A stretch of 64,000 nucleotides of DNA from Microbulbifer aggregans (GCF_001750105.1 NZ_CP014143.1:2099001-2163000); one strand, 5' to 3'. Numbered from the stretch's first letter, positions 8,284 to 16,329 are shown. Numbers and translations: made by a program. Notes: a model not told the origin generated them from the letters alone.

Positions 8284-8973
8284 ATGCGGACTTCTCCCTT
8301 AATTTTGCTGCTGCTCGCCCCGCTCATGGCCGGTTGCGAGTCGCTGCACTTCCCCTGGCAGAAATCGACTCCGGCAGTTATCGAGTCGGGGCCCCCTGCC
8401 GAAGCTGCCGCTGCCCGGGAGGCGGCCCAGCAGTGTCCACCGGTGCAAGAGGTGGTCTGTGCCGAGCCCGAGGTCAAAGTCGTCGAGCGCGTGATTGAAC
8501 GAACTTATGAAAAAGTCGTCGAAGTGCCCGTCGCCAAGGACAAGCTGGTACTGGGCAGCGTGGAAACTGTGGCCATCGAGCCGGGCGGGTTGCTGCTCGA
8601 ATCCCTAATCGACACCGGTGCCCCCACCTCATCCCTGAGTGTGACCGAGCTGAAACCGTTTGAGCGGGACGGCAAGGAATGGGTGCGCTTCAAAGTCGGT
8701 GCTGGTGACGAGGATGACGGCGTGTCCGTCGAGCTGCCGGTCAAGCGCTATGTGCGTGTGGCCCGGCCCGGCTTTGAGACCCAGCGGCGCCCAGTGGTGA
8801 ACATGAGCCTGACTGTGGGTGACGTCACTCACATGGTGGAGGTGAACCTGACTGATCGCACCAGCCTCGACTACCGTCTGCTGGTGGGACGGAATTTCCT
8901 CAAGGATGCCGCCGTGGTCGACGTGAGCCGGCGCAAGGTACAGGGACAGCCACGGCCACCGCAGCCAAAATAA
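8284..8973 (+). CDS. Retropepsin-like lipoprotein ('ATP-dependent zinc protease' family)
   Basis: A 229-residue envelope lipoprotein: signal sequence LILLLLAPLMAGC with the lipobox Cys near residue 18, then a linker rich in Ala/Glu/Val, then the domain long annotated as putative ATP-dependent zinc protease, whose fold is that of a single-domain retropepsin. The catalytic aspartate is in LIDTGAPTSS at about residues 108-117 (DTGA, the aspartic protease signature), and the conserved LLVGRNFLKDAAVVDVSR block is near the C-terminus. It is the first gene of a unit with the 7TM inactive transglutaminase and the ATP-grasp ligase, a gene set that recurs in gammaproteobacteria. I infer periplasmic cleavage of a peptide or of a ligase product. 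The substrate is unknown. Confidence 0.85.
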   Translation: MRTSPLILLLLAPLMAGCESLHFPWQKSTPAVIESGPPAEAAAAREAAQQCPPVQEVVCAEPEVKVVERVIERTYEKVVEVPVAKDKLVLGSVETVAIEPGGLLLESLIDTGAPTSSLSVTELKPFERDGKEWVRFKVGAGDEDDGVSVELPVKRYVRVARPGFETQRRPVVNMSLTVGDVTHMVEVNLTDRTSLDYRLLVGRNFLKDAAVVDVSRRKVQGQPRPPQPK

Positions 8974-9038
8974 CTACAGAAATTGATAACCGCGGGTGAC
9001 GAGTGCAATCGTCCCCGCTTGCATATGGGGACTGGCGA

Positions 9039-10571
9039 ATGTCGCCACGCGCTCAGGTATATATCCTTGCCGTGATACTCACCCTGATGGGTGCCGGCCT
9101 GACCATCTATAAAAACCGCGAACTGGGTTTCCCCCTGTTGCCGGGTGAATACCGCACCGTCTGGACCATTGAGGCCAAGGTGCGCTTCACGGCAGACGGC
9201 GGACCAGTCAAGGCGTCCCTCACGCTTCCCCGCGCACAGCGCAATATGGAAGTCCTCGGCGAGACCTTCAGCTCCTCGGGCTTTGGGTTCAATATTGTCA
9301 GCGACGATGATGAGTACCGCGCGGTATGGTCGCGCCGGTCGGCCTCTGGTAATCAGTCCCTGTTCTACCAGCTGGATGTTCACCAGACCCCGGGCGCACC
9401 ACTGGAGCAGCCCCTCGACCTGAGCACCGAGGTGGAACAGCCTTTCCTGGGTGCCCGTGAGCAGGAGGCGGTGCGCCAGGCGATATACAGCCTGGTGGAA
9501 GGTGCGCGCGATCGCTCGGCAGACACCAGGACCTTTACCACGCAGCTTCTTACCGCGCTGAATGATCCCCGCAACCAGGACCGCAACCTGATCTTCGGTT
9601 ACTTCAAGGACCGCACCCTGGTCGACGTGGCGCTGACAGTGCTGGCCGCAGCCGAGATCCCGGCCCACCGTATTCGCGGCCTCTACCTTGAGGACGACCG
9701 CCGGCGACTCGATCCGGAGGATCTGCTGGAGGTTTACGACGGGCGCCGCTGGGTGGTGTTTGAGCCCAATACCGGCAACCCCGGTGTACCCAGGAATTTC
9801 TTTATCTGGCAGCGGGGCGGCAAGAGCCTGCTGGACGTTGAGGGCGGGCGTAATTCCCGCGTGACCTTCTCTGTCATCTCCAATGATGTCCCGGCGCGGG
9901 ACGTAGCCATGCTCAGCACCAGCAACGAGAAAGAGGCGCTGGTGGATTTCTCCATTTACAGCCTGCCCATTGAGCAGCAGAGCATTTTCAAGCTGATCCT
10001 GCTGGTGCCGGTGGGGGCACTGGTGGTGGTCTTGCTACGGGTTTTCGTGGGGCTGCGCACCTCGGGCACCTTTATGCCGGTGCTGCTGGCCATCGCCTTT
10101 ATCGAGACGCGACTGTTTACCGGCCTGTCCATCTTTGTCCTGATTCTGGTGCTGGGCCTGTGGGTGCGTTTTTACCTCAGCAGGCTCAACCTGTTACTTG
10201 TGGCGAGGATCGCCGCTGTGGTGGTCACGGTGGTGATATTGATGGGGGCGATCAGTGTTGTCAGCTACAAGCTCGGTATCGAGCAGGCGCTGACGGTAAC
10301 CTTCTTCCCGATGATTATTCTCGCCTGGACCATCGAGCGCATGTCGATTGTCTGGGAGGAGGACGGGCCCTATGAGGTCGTGGTCCAGGCCGGCGGCAGC
10401 CTGCTGGTGGCCGTGCTGGCCTGGTGGGTGATGACAAACCGTTTCGTTGAGCACTGGACGTTCAACTTCCCAGAGCTGCTGCTGGTGCTATTGGGCATTA
10501 TCCTGATTGTGGGTAACTACACAGGCTATCGCCTCGGTGAGCTGATGCGGTTCCGCCAGCTGGTGCGCTAG
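9039..10571 (+). CDS. Inactive transglutaminase fused to seven membrane helices
   Basis: A 510-residue membrane protein. One N-terminal helix (VYILAVILTLMGAGLTIY) is followed by a periplasmic domain of about 270 residues of the transglutaminase-like fold lacking an obvious Cys-His-Asp triad, then about seven helices from residue 315 to the C-terminus. This matches the families called inactive transglutaminase with TM helix and 7TM-transglutaminase. The ATG at 9039 was preferred over GTG 9003, because a GGGG ribosome site lies 8 nt before it and the membrane helix then begins near the N-terminus. It stands between a retropepsin lipoprotein and an ATP-grasp ligase whose start is 5 bp beyond its stop. 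A role in sensing or scaffolding peptide modification is inference. Confidence 0.85.
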   Translation: MSPRAQVYILAVILTLMGAGLTIYKNRELGFPLLPGEYRTVWTIEAKVRFTADGGPVKASLTLPRAQRNMEVLGETFSSSGFGFNIVSDDDEYRAVWSRRSASGNQSLFYQLDVHQTPGAPLEQPLDLSTEVEQPFLGAREQEAVRQAIYSLVEGARDRSADTRTFTTQLLTALNDPRNQDRNLIFGYFKDRTLVDVALTVLAAAEIPAHRIRGLYLEDDRRRLDPEDLLEVYDGRRWVVFEPNTGNPGVPRNFFIWQRGGKSLLDVEGGRNSRVTFSVISNDVPARDVAMLSTSNEKEALVDFSIYSLPIEQQSIFKLILLVPVGALVVVLLRVFVGLRTSGTFMPVLLAIAFIETRLFTGLSIFVLILVLGLWVRFYLSRLNLLLVARIAAVVVTVVILMGAISVVSYKLGIEQALTVTFFPMIILAWTIERMSIVWEEDGPYEVVVQAGGSLLVAVLAWWVMTNRFVEHWTFNFPELLLVLLGIILIVGNYTGYRLGELMRFRQLVR

Positions 10572-10575
10572 ATCC

Positions 10576-11595
10576 ATGGGCAGGTTCAACTTCAACCAGT
10601 TCCTGGCCAAGTTACGGGGTGGCTTTGTTTCCCCGTTTGCCCTGCGCCGCCTCGGCGTGCTCGGGATGAACGCACGGAACGTGCACTACATTGCCCGTTA
10701 CAACGACCGGGACCTGTATCCCATTGTCGATGACAAGCTCAATACCAAGAGGGCCGCAAGGCGCCACGGTATCCGCGTGCCAGAGTTGATTGCTGCGTTC
10801 GATAGCCAGCCGAGCCGGCGACGGGTGCTCGAGGTGATCGAGCCACTGTGGCAGTTCGTGATCAAGCCGGCTCGGGGTTCCGGGGGCAAGGGCATCCTGG
10901 TGGTGGTCGGTCGCGAGGGAGAGAATTACCTCAAGCCCTCTGGCGCGATGGTGACGAAAGAAGATGTCCTGCGCCATGTGAGCAACATCCACAGTGGCCT
11001 TTACAGTCTCGGCGGCAAGCCGGACCGGGTAATGGTCGAGGCGCTGGTGGATTTCGATCCGGTGTTCGACAAGTACTCTTTCGAGGGCGTGCCGGATATC
11101 CGTGTGATCGTGTTCCGCGGCTTCCCGGTGATGGCCATGTTGCGCTGTTCCACTCATTCGTCAGACGGTAAGGCCAACCTGCACCAAGGTGCGGTGGGCG
11201 TGGGCATCGACCTGGCGACAGGCAAGAGCTGCCATGCAGTACAGCGTGGATTGCGGATTAGCCGCCACCCGGACACGGAGATGCCCTTCGGTGAGCTTGT
11301 CGTGCCCGGCTGGCGTGATCTCCTGCGCCTCGCCTCCAGCTGTTACGAAATGACCGGCCTCGGCTACCTGGGTTGCGATATCGTGCTGGACCGCAAGCGT
11401 GGTCCGCTGCTGCTGGAGGCCAATGCGCGTCCGGGGCTGGCAATTCAGGTAGCGAATGGTGTGGGCCTGCGCACCCGTCTCAAGCATATTGAAGCCATGG
11501 ATCTCGAGCAGTTGGAGAAGTCGGTGGAGGAGCGAGTGAACTACTCCATGCAGGAGTTTGCTGCGGTCCGCACTCTGGAGCAGAAGAGCGCCTGA
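10576..11595 (+). CDS. RimK-related alpha-L-glutamate ligase-like ATP-grasp protein
   Basis: A 339-residue cytosolic ATP-grasp enzyme. The glycine-rich ATP-binding loop IKPARGSGGKGILVVVG is at about residues 95-111, and the Mg-binding Glu/Asn motif LLLEANARPGLAIQ is near 277-290. The pattern is that of the RimK-related E-ligase family (alpha-L-glutamate ligase-related, also called sugar-transfer associated ATP-grasp). Such enzymes join a carboxylate to an amine with ATP hydrolysis. The product is not known for this branch. It is the last gene of the unit with the retropepsin and the 7TM protein, starts 5 bp after the previous stop, and is followed by a strong bidirectional terminator at 11625. 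Confidence 0.88.
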   Translation: MGRFNFNQFLAKLRGGFVSPFALRRLGVLGMNARNVHYIARYNDRDLYPIVDDKLNTKRAARRHGIRVPELIAAFDSQPSRRRVLEVIEPLWQFVIKPARGSGGKGILVVVGREGENYLKPSGAMVTKEDVLRHVSNIHSGLYSLGGKPDRVMVEALVDFDPVFDKYSFEGVPDIRVIVFRGFPVMAMLRCSTHSSDGKANLHQGAVGVGIDLATGKSCHAVQRGLRISRHPDTEMPFGELVVPGWRDLLRLASSCYEMTGLGYLGCDIVLDRKRGPLLLEANARPGLAIQVANGVGLRTRLKHIEAMDLEQLEKSVEERVNYSMQEFAAVRTLEQKSA

Positions 11596-11624
11596 CAACG
11601 TCCCGTCGGCCGTTTCTTGAGGCA

Positions 11625-11656
11625 CAAAAAAGGCGAGCCATTGGCTCGCCTTTTTC
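11625..11656. terminator. Bidirectional rho-independent terminator
   Basis: An A-run, then AGGCGAGCC-ATT-GGCTCGCCT, then TTTTT. The 9-bp stem flanked by A and T runs serves both the plus-strand ligase operon and the converging desaturase gene. Confidence 0.9.
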
Positions 11657-11677
11657 GTTTTACCCGGATCTGCCCGA

Positions 11678-12823
11678 TCAGGCAGCAGTAGCCGGGGAAA
11701 GATGGAACTGCTCCATCATGATGGACAGGCGCTTGCGCTGCATCTTGAGGCTGTACTCCAGCTCCTTCACCCGCGTACGGATGGCGGCGCTTTCCCACTT
11801 GGCCAGCAGGCGCTCGCGGGCATTTTCATAGCGGCGGGATTGAAGCTCTTTCCACTCGCCGAGGGCGGCAGAAAATTCCTGCGCTTCTTTTTCCAGCAGT
11901 TCGCGCCAGCTGTCCTTGTGGCTGGACTGCTGAAGCTTCTGCTCCGCCCGCTTGAACTGCATGTCCAGCATGGCACGTTGAATGCGCATGGCGGGGACGG
12001 TCTTCAGGTTGCGGGCCAGGCCCACCCAGCTGGCAGTTTTGATCAGCCATTTGGTCGGATCCCACTGGTACCAGCGGATACCGTTGCGGTAATCGGTCTG
12101 AAAAATGTGATGGTAGTTGTGGTAACCCTCGCCGAAGGTGAAGAACGCCAGCAGGTCATTGTCACGGGCTGTGTTCTCATCGGTGTAGGGGCGGCGGCCC
12201 CAGATGTGGGCGAGAGAGTTGATAAAGAAGGTGGTGTGGTGGTTGACCACAATCCGCAGGACGCCCGCCAGCAGCAGCATACCGATGATGTCCCCGGCCC
12301 AGATGCCGAGCAGCAGCGGCAGGCCAAGATTCATCGCCAGGGTGACCGGGATGTAGTGGTTGTGCTGGAACATCACGATCTTATCCCGCTGCAGGTCCTT
12401 GGCATTGTCAAAGTCTACTTTGCCACTGGGGTAATCGCGCAGCATCCAACCGATATGTGAGAACCAGAAACCGCGATTGGCGGAATAGGGGTCGTGATCG
12501 TTGTCGTCCACGTGGCGGTGGTGGCGGCGGTGTCCGGAGGACCAGATCAGGATGGAGTTCTGCAGCGCTGCGGCACCGAAAAGGGCAAACAGCCAGCGCA
12601 GGGACCAGTGTGCTTCATACGTCCGGTGGGACCAGAGTCGATGGTAGCCGGCGGTGATGGAAAGGCCACACAGCGCGCCGTAAACGGCAAAAGCTGCCCA
12701 GGCCTGCCACTGGTATCCGTGCATGATTCCATAGAGGGGAACCAGGATCAGTGCTGCCAGGGCGGTGGCGGAGAACAGAATGGTAGTGACCCAGATTCTC
12801 GGGGCCTCGGAAACTGTATTCAT
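11678..12823 (-). CDS. Acyl-CoA/acyl-lipid delta-9 type fatty acid desaturase
   Basis: A 381-residue integral membrane di-iron desaturase. The three histidine boxes are HRLWSH at residues 61-66, HRRHH at 98-102 and EGYHNYHH near 233-240, with four hydrophobic segments in two pairs around them, which is the stearoyl-CoA desaturase (OLE1/DesC) pattern that introduces a cis double bond with O2 and an electron donor. Beyond the usual core (about 280-300 residues) there is a C-terminal extension of about 90 residues rich in Glu, Arg, Gln and Lys with a coiled-coil look (residues about 285-375), whose role is unknown. It is monocistronic. Its 5' side faces the sigma-54 RNA locus. No FabR or DesT operator was recognised. 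Confidence 0.9.
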   Translation of the reverse strand: MNTVSEAPRIWVTTILFSATALAALILVPLYGIMHGYQWQAWAAFAVYGALCGLSITAGYHRLWSHRTYEAHWSLRWLFALFGAAALQNSILIWSSGHRRHHRHVDDNDHDPYSANRGFWFSHIGWMLRDYPSGKVDFDNAKDLQRDKIVMFQHNHYIPVTLAMNLGLPLLLGIWAGDIIGMLLLAGVLRIVVNHHTTFFINSLAHIWGRRPYTDENTARDNDLLAFFTFGEGYHNYHHIFQTDYRNGIRWYQWDPTKWLIKTASWVGLARNLKTVPAMRIQRAMLDMQFKRAEQKLQQSSHKDSWRELLEKEAQEFSAALGEWKELQSRRYENARERLLAKWESAAIRTRVKELEYSLKMQRKRLSIMMEQFHLSPATAA

Positions 12824-13082
12824 CTTACAACCTTGTTTGTGCGCAACAGCGGTCAGGCGGCTCCCTCGTGAGCCCGGCCGGAACTCTCTCCGGCAACCCA
12901 GCGCGTAACTTCCACTGCTGGCCTGATCCTAACCGATCGGCACCAGTATGGCACCCCGTTCCGGCGCCAACAGTACTGATGTTGGGTTACTGGTCACAAG
13001 TGCGAGCTTTTGGTGCGCAGGGGAGGAGTTTTGTGCCGACATGGTTCACGAAGCTCCCCTGAGTGCCGCCGGAAATGATCGA
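12824..13082. other. Intergenic stretch upstream of the desaturase and of the sRNA locus
   Basis: About 260 bp with no supported gene. A 64-codon plus-strand frame at 12868-13062 has no RBS and is not protein-like. The desaturase promoter should lie at its left end, but no clear -35/-10 pair is visible on the minus strand. Confidence 0.4.
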
Positions 13083-13101
13083 GCGATGAGCTTGTCATCG
13101 C
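13083..13101 (+). promoter_or_regulatory. Palindrome at enhancer distance from the sigma-54 promoter
   Basis: GCGATGA-GCTTG-TCATCGC is a perfect 7-bp inverted repeat with a 5-bp centre. Its middle is about 100 bp upstream of the predicted RNA start, the usual place for a dimeric sigma-54 activator (NtrC, CbrB or GlrR type). The sequence does not match the NtrC consensus, so the activator is unknown. Confidence 0.45.
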
Positions 13102-13165
13102 CTCCTGAGAGCTAAGCCGTGCTCGCAGGCCCCGTCAGACGGGCGTTTGCGGTTGTTTTGCAAAC

Positions 13166-13182
13166 TTGGCATGAGCGTTGCA
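13166..13182 (+). promoter_or_regulatory. Sigma-54 (RpoN) promoter
   Basis: TTGGCATGAGCGTTGCA matches the sigma-54 consensus YTGGCACGrNNNTTGCW at all specified positions but one (T for C after TGGCA). GG is at 13168-13169 and GC at 13180-13181, with exactly 10 bp between. The predicted start is about 13192, at the foot of a stable hairpin. This is the best RpoN site noticed in the window. Confidence 0.75.
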
Positions 13183-13191
13183 ATTACTCTG

Positions 13192-13342
13192 ACGTGGGTC
13201 GAAAGACCCGCGCTCCGGGAAACCCTCACGGGGTTATGGCGAACCGCCGGCGCAAGCTGGCAACAAGTTTATAACGCTGCGTGACTTCCCGTTTTCTCTC
13301 ATCATCGCTGATTCAGGCCCCGCATTGCGGGGCCTTTTTTTT
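13192..13342 (+). ncRNA. Putative sigma-54-dependent small RNA, about 150 nt
   Basis: No ORF lies between the RpoN promoter and the terminator at 13316-13342, yet the interval is highly structured. An 8-bp stem capped by GAAA (CGTGGGTC-GAAA-GACCCGCG, 13193-13212) sits at the predicted 5' end. A 5-bp stem follows (AACCC-TCACG-GGGTT, about 13221-13235), then a stem with a GCAA tetraloop (GCCGGC-GCAA-GCTGGC, about 13247-13262). A single-stranded, pyrimidine-rich tract (CTTCCCGTTTTCTCTC, near 13285-13300) comes before the terminator and could base-pair with a purine-rich ribosome site. This layout is that of a trans-acting bacterial sRNA. It does not resemble CrcZ (no array of AAnAAnAA motifs), Qrr, GlmY/Z, 6S, tmRNA or 4.5S RNA as far as I can recall them. 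An attenuated leader for the kinase gene at 13478 is the alternative. Confidence 0.6.
13316..13342 (+). terminator. Rho-independent terminator of the putative sRNA
   Basis: GGCCCCGC-ATT-GCGGGGCC (13316-13334) is followed by eight T residues. It is a textbook plus-strand terminator with no protein-coding gene in front of it, which is the main reason to postulate a non-coding transcript. Confidence 0.9.
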
Positions 13343-13477
13343 ACTGCGTCCGCGACGGCGTGCACTGCCTGTGGTGACTGTGGAATCTCCGCTGGGTGTC
13401 GCAGGACTCTTTCCCCGGCGCCGCTTTAGTGCTTCACTTAAGGTGACAGCCAATTGCCGGCTCAACAATGACTATAA

Positions 13478-15487
13478 GTGGCACTCGTGTCTGAGCTCAC
13501 TCCCGATCAAGTTACCGACGCCCCCTTGCAGCTGGCCACTCCGGACGAGTTGGACCAGCTGGACGCTGAGCAGTTACGCAGCCAGGTCCAGTACCTGCAG
13601 CGGCTGTTGCTGGACGTGGATTCCGGTTACTTCGAATGGCACCCTCAGTCTGGGCATTGCCGTGCGGAAGGGGCTGTCTGGTCTCCCTTTGATGCCGATG
13701 CGGTTCGTGCGCTGGCTGGCCTTTTCACCGGAGACGCACTGGCGCTGGTGCATTCCGATGACCGGGATCGCCTGCGGGTTCTGCGGCAGAGGCTGGATGG
13801 GCCCGGTGGGTTGGCGGATGCCACATTCCGCGCATATGACAGCAGTGGCCGCATGCGTTGGCTGCGAATCTGGGCCCGCTCTTTCGAGACGCAGGGGCGC
13901 GACGGAGAACAGCTGCATTTTGTCCTCGGCGGTTGTGCCGACTATACAGAATCCCTTGCCGGCCGAGATGCCTCGAGTCTGCCTGCTGAACGTGCCTTGC
14001 AGGCACTGGCCGGCGTCGGCGACGGCCTGTGGGAGTGGGATCTGCGGGCGGACGAGGTGCTGTTCGACGACGCCTGCTGGGCGCTGATCGGTTTCGAGAC
14101 CAGCCCCCTGGATGGCGACAGTCGTAGCTCCCTGGCGCAATGGAAGCGGCGCATGCTGCCGGAGGATTACGACCGGGTCTCCCAGGCCATGCAGGACGCC
14201 GTGCGCGAACGAATCCCCCTCGATGTCGAGTACCGTCTCTGGCATCGCGATGGCGGTATTGTCTGGCTTCGCTGTCGCGGTCGGCTCCAGTGCAATCGCA
14301 AGGATGAACCGCTGCGGTTATTGGGAACCCTGCAGGACGTGACCGGCAGTCGCGAGACCTTTTCCCGGGTGGAGAGGGAGCTGGAGAGCTTGCGCGGTGA
14401 AAATGAGCACCGAGCCGGCCTGTTGTTCAGCCTTAGTCACGAACTCCGCACGCCGCTCAACGCCATTCTCGGCTACAGCCAGATGGTTGAGCTGGATCAC
14501 ACCCTCAATACCGATCAACGGCAGCGGCTGGGGGAGATCCGTCGCGCGGGCCAGCATTTGCTTCACCTCGTCGGGGATGTTCAGGAGTTGGCCAGAATCG
14601 ATACCAATCGGGTGGCGCCGGCAATGGAAGCGGTGCAGCCGGCCAGCCTGGTCAGCGACTGCAAGCGGCTGCTTGAGCCGTTGGCCGAGACGCGCAAGGT
14701 CTCGCTCATATTCGAGCCGTTGGGCTGGGAATCCGCCTATATCCGCGTTGATCCGGTCCGTTTCAAGCAGGTCGTGCTCAACCTGGCCGGTAACGCCGTG
14801 AAGTACAACCAGGAGGGCGGCCGGGTTGTGATCAACTTCGCCCCCCAGTCCGAGGGCTGGCTGCGTCTTTCTATTCTCGATACCGGCAAGGGTATACCCG
14901 AGGAGCGGCGAGCAGAGGTATTTGAGCCGTTCAACCGTCTCGGGGCCGAGAAGAGCCAGATCGAGGGCACAGGAGTGGGTTTGGCAATTGCCAAGCGCCT
15001 GACGGAGGCCATGGGTGGGCGTATTGACTTCGACAGCCACGAGGACCAGGGGTCGGTATTCTGGATCGAGTTCCCCATGATCGATGCGCCCGGTGATGTG
15101 CTGAGGCTGCGCCCGGAGCCGGGCAGCGAAACGGTGTTCCCGGAATGTAATTTGCTGGTGGTGGAAAACAGGCCCGCCCTGCTGGCGCGGTTACGGGGGA
15201 TGTTGGCGGGTGCGCCGCAGGTGAAGCTGCTGGTCGCTGCAGATGCCGTCGAGGCAATTTTCATTGCCCGCAGTCAGGCGGTCGATGCCGTACTTTTTGA
15301 TAACTCTTTACCGGGAATGTCGGCGGCTGACCTGTCTGGAATTTTCTCCCGGGATCCGCGTACTGAGGGTGTGCGGCTTATCGAGATTGGTGGTGGGGGC
15401 AGCGATCCGGTGGACGCGGCATTGCCAGCGGAATACGGCCCGGGCGAGCTGGCCCGGGCCATGGAGGTGGCCGGCGCGGCCACCTAG
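13478..15487 (+). CDS. PAS-containing hybrid sensor histidine kinase with degenerate receiver
   Basis: A 669-residue cytosolic sensor kinase with no membrane helix. Two PAS-like domains (about residues 45-150 and 168-290, the second with the DGLWEWDL and YRLWHRDGGIVWLRCRGR signatures) are followed by HisKA (SHELRTPLNAILGY, His near 322), HATPase (N box NLAGNAVKYNQ near 434, G1 DTGKGIPEE near 468, G2 GTGVGLAIA), and a C-terminal receiver-like domain (about 555-660). The receiver keeps a candidate phosphoryl Asp (VLFDNSLPGM) but has VVEN where the acidic pair should be and no clear Lys, so phosphotransfer is doubtful. The start is GTG at 13478 or GTG at 13487. No cognate regulator is adjacent; the upstream neighbour is the putative sRNA. 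Confidence 0.88.
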   Translation: MALVSELTPDQVTDAPLQLATPDELDQLDAEQLRSQVQYLQRLLLDVDSGYFEWHPQSGHCRAEGAVWSPFDADAVRALAGLFTGDALALVHSDDRDRLRVLRQRLDGPGGLADATFRAYDSSGRMRWLRIWARSFETQGRDGEQLHFVLGGCADYTESLAGRDASSLPAERALQALAGVGDGLWEWDLRADEVLFDDACWALIGFETSPLDGDSRSSLAQWKRRMLPEDYDRVSQAMQDAVRERIPLDVEYRLWHRDGGIVWLRCRGRLQCNRKDEPLRLLGTLQDVTGSRETFSRVERELESLRGENEHRAGLLFSLSHELRTPLNAILGYSQMVELDHTLNTDQRQRLGEIRRAGQHLLHLVGDVQELARIDTNRVAPAMEAVQPASLVSDCKRLLEPLAETRKVSLIFEPLGWESAYIRVDPVRFKQVVLNLAGNAVKYNQEGGRVVINFAPQSEGWLRLSILDTGKGIPEERRAEVFEPFNRLGAEKSQIEGTGVGLAIAKRLTEAMGGRIDFDSHEDQGSVFWIEFPMIDAPGDVLRLRPEPGSETVFPECNLLVVENRPALLARLRGMLAGAPQVKLLVAADAVEAIFIARSQAVDAVLFDNSLPGMSAADLSGIFSRDPRTEGVRLIEIGGGGSDPVDAALPAEYGPGELARAMEVAGAAT

Positions 15488-15525
15488 AGCGGGCTGCGCC
15501 GATTTGGAGCAGCAAAAAACTGGTG

Positions 15526-16329
15526 TCAGCGAATGTTGCCGAGGTTCTTGCCCACGATCTGCAGCAGCGGCTTGAACACCTTGGGAGTGCCGCAGACCAG
15601 GTTGCCGGAATCCAGGTATCCCTCGCCGCCGCGGAAGTCACTGATCAGTCCGCCTGCCTCCCGCACCAGCAAGGTGCCGGCGGCGATATCCCACTCGTTC
15701 AGGTACATTTCCCAGAAACCGTCAAAGCGGCCGGCAGCCACGTAGGCCAAGTCCAGAGCCGCGGCGCCCGGACGGCGAATACCGGCGGTCTGGCCAGCAA
15801 TTTCCTTCAGGGCGGCCAGGTAGGGGTCGATGTTTTCCAGTGCCGGGCCGTTGAAAGGAATTCCGGTACCGATCAGGGCGCCGCGCATGCCCTGGCGTGG
15901 GGACACACGAATGCGACGGCCGTTCAGGGCTGCGCCACGTCCGCGGCTGGCGGTAAATTCTTCGCGCTTGATCGGGTCCAGCACCACGGCGTGCTCGATG
16001 CGGCCGCGGTAGCGACAGGCGATGGAAATACAGAACTGCGGCACGCCATGGATAAAGTTGGTAGTCCCGTCGAGAGGGTCGATGATCCACTCGTAATCGG
16101 GTTCGGCGCCCTCGAGAATGCCGCTCTCTTCAGCGCGAATGCTGTGCTTGGGGTAGGCTTTGCGCAGGTGGTAGATGATTTCCTGCTCGCTGGCGCGATC
16201 CACCTCAGTGACGAAATCGTTACGACCCTTTTCCTCGAGCTTGGCGAGGTCGCTGCGCTCCCAGGCTCGCTCGATCAGTTCTCCGGCCTTGCGCGCCGCG
16301 CGCAGGGCAATATTCAGCATGGGTTCCAT
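15526..16329 (-). CDS. suhB: Inositol-1-monophosphatase family protein SuhB
   Basis: A 267-residue Mg-dependent phosphatase that in E. coli also joins the NusA/rRNA antitermination complex. The motifs present are the metal-binding EESG near residue 70, IDPLDGTTNFIHG near 84-96, and the C-terminal WDIAAGTLLVREAGG. The start was set at ATG 16329 (MEPMLNIALRAARKAGELI) because it aligns with E. coli SuhB (MHPMLNIAVRAARKAG); an upstream in-frame ATG would add nine residues. It is divergent from trmJ with about 190 bp between, the same arrangement as in Pseudomonas upstream of iscR. The length equals the family norm. Confidence 0.95.
   Translation of the reverse strand: MEPMLNIALRAARKAGELIERAWERSDLAKLEEKGRNDFVTEVDRASEQEIIYHLRKAYPKHSIRAEESGILEGAEPDYEWIIDPLDGTTNFIHGVPQFCISIACRYRGRIEHAVVLDPIKREEFTASRGRGAALNGRRIRVSPRQGMRGALIGTGIPFNGPALENIDPYLAALKEIAGQTAGIRRPGAAALDLAYVAAGRFDGFWEMYLNEWDIAAGTLLVREAGGLISDFRGGEGYLDSGNLVCGTPKVFKPLLQIVGKNLGNIR

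Noticed and set aside
12868..13062. A 64-codon plus-strand frame upstream of the sRNA locus
   Set aside because: It has no ribosome site, is Pro/Ala/Ser-rich by GC bias, and shows no motif.
13192..13342. CrcZ, Qrr, GlmY/GlmZ, 6S, tmRNA, RNase P or 4.5S RNA identity for the RpoN-driven RNA
   Set aside because: Recalled conserved cores of these RNAs are not present: no AAnAAnAA array, no Qrr core, no tmRNA or RNase P signatures.
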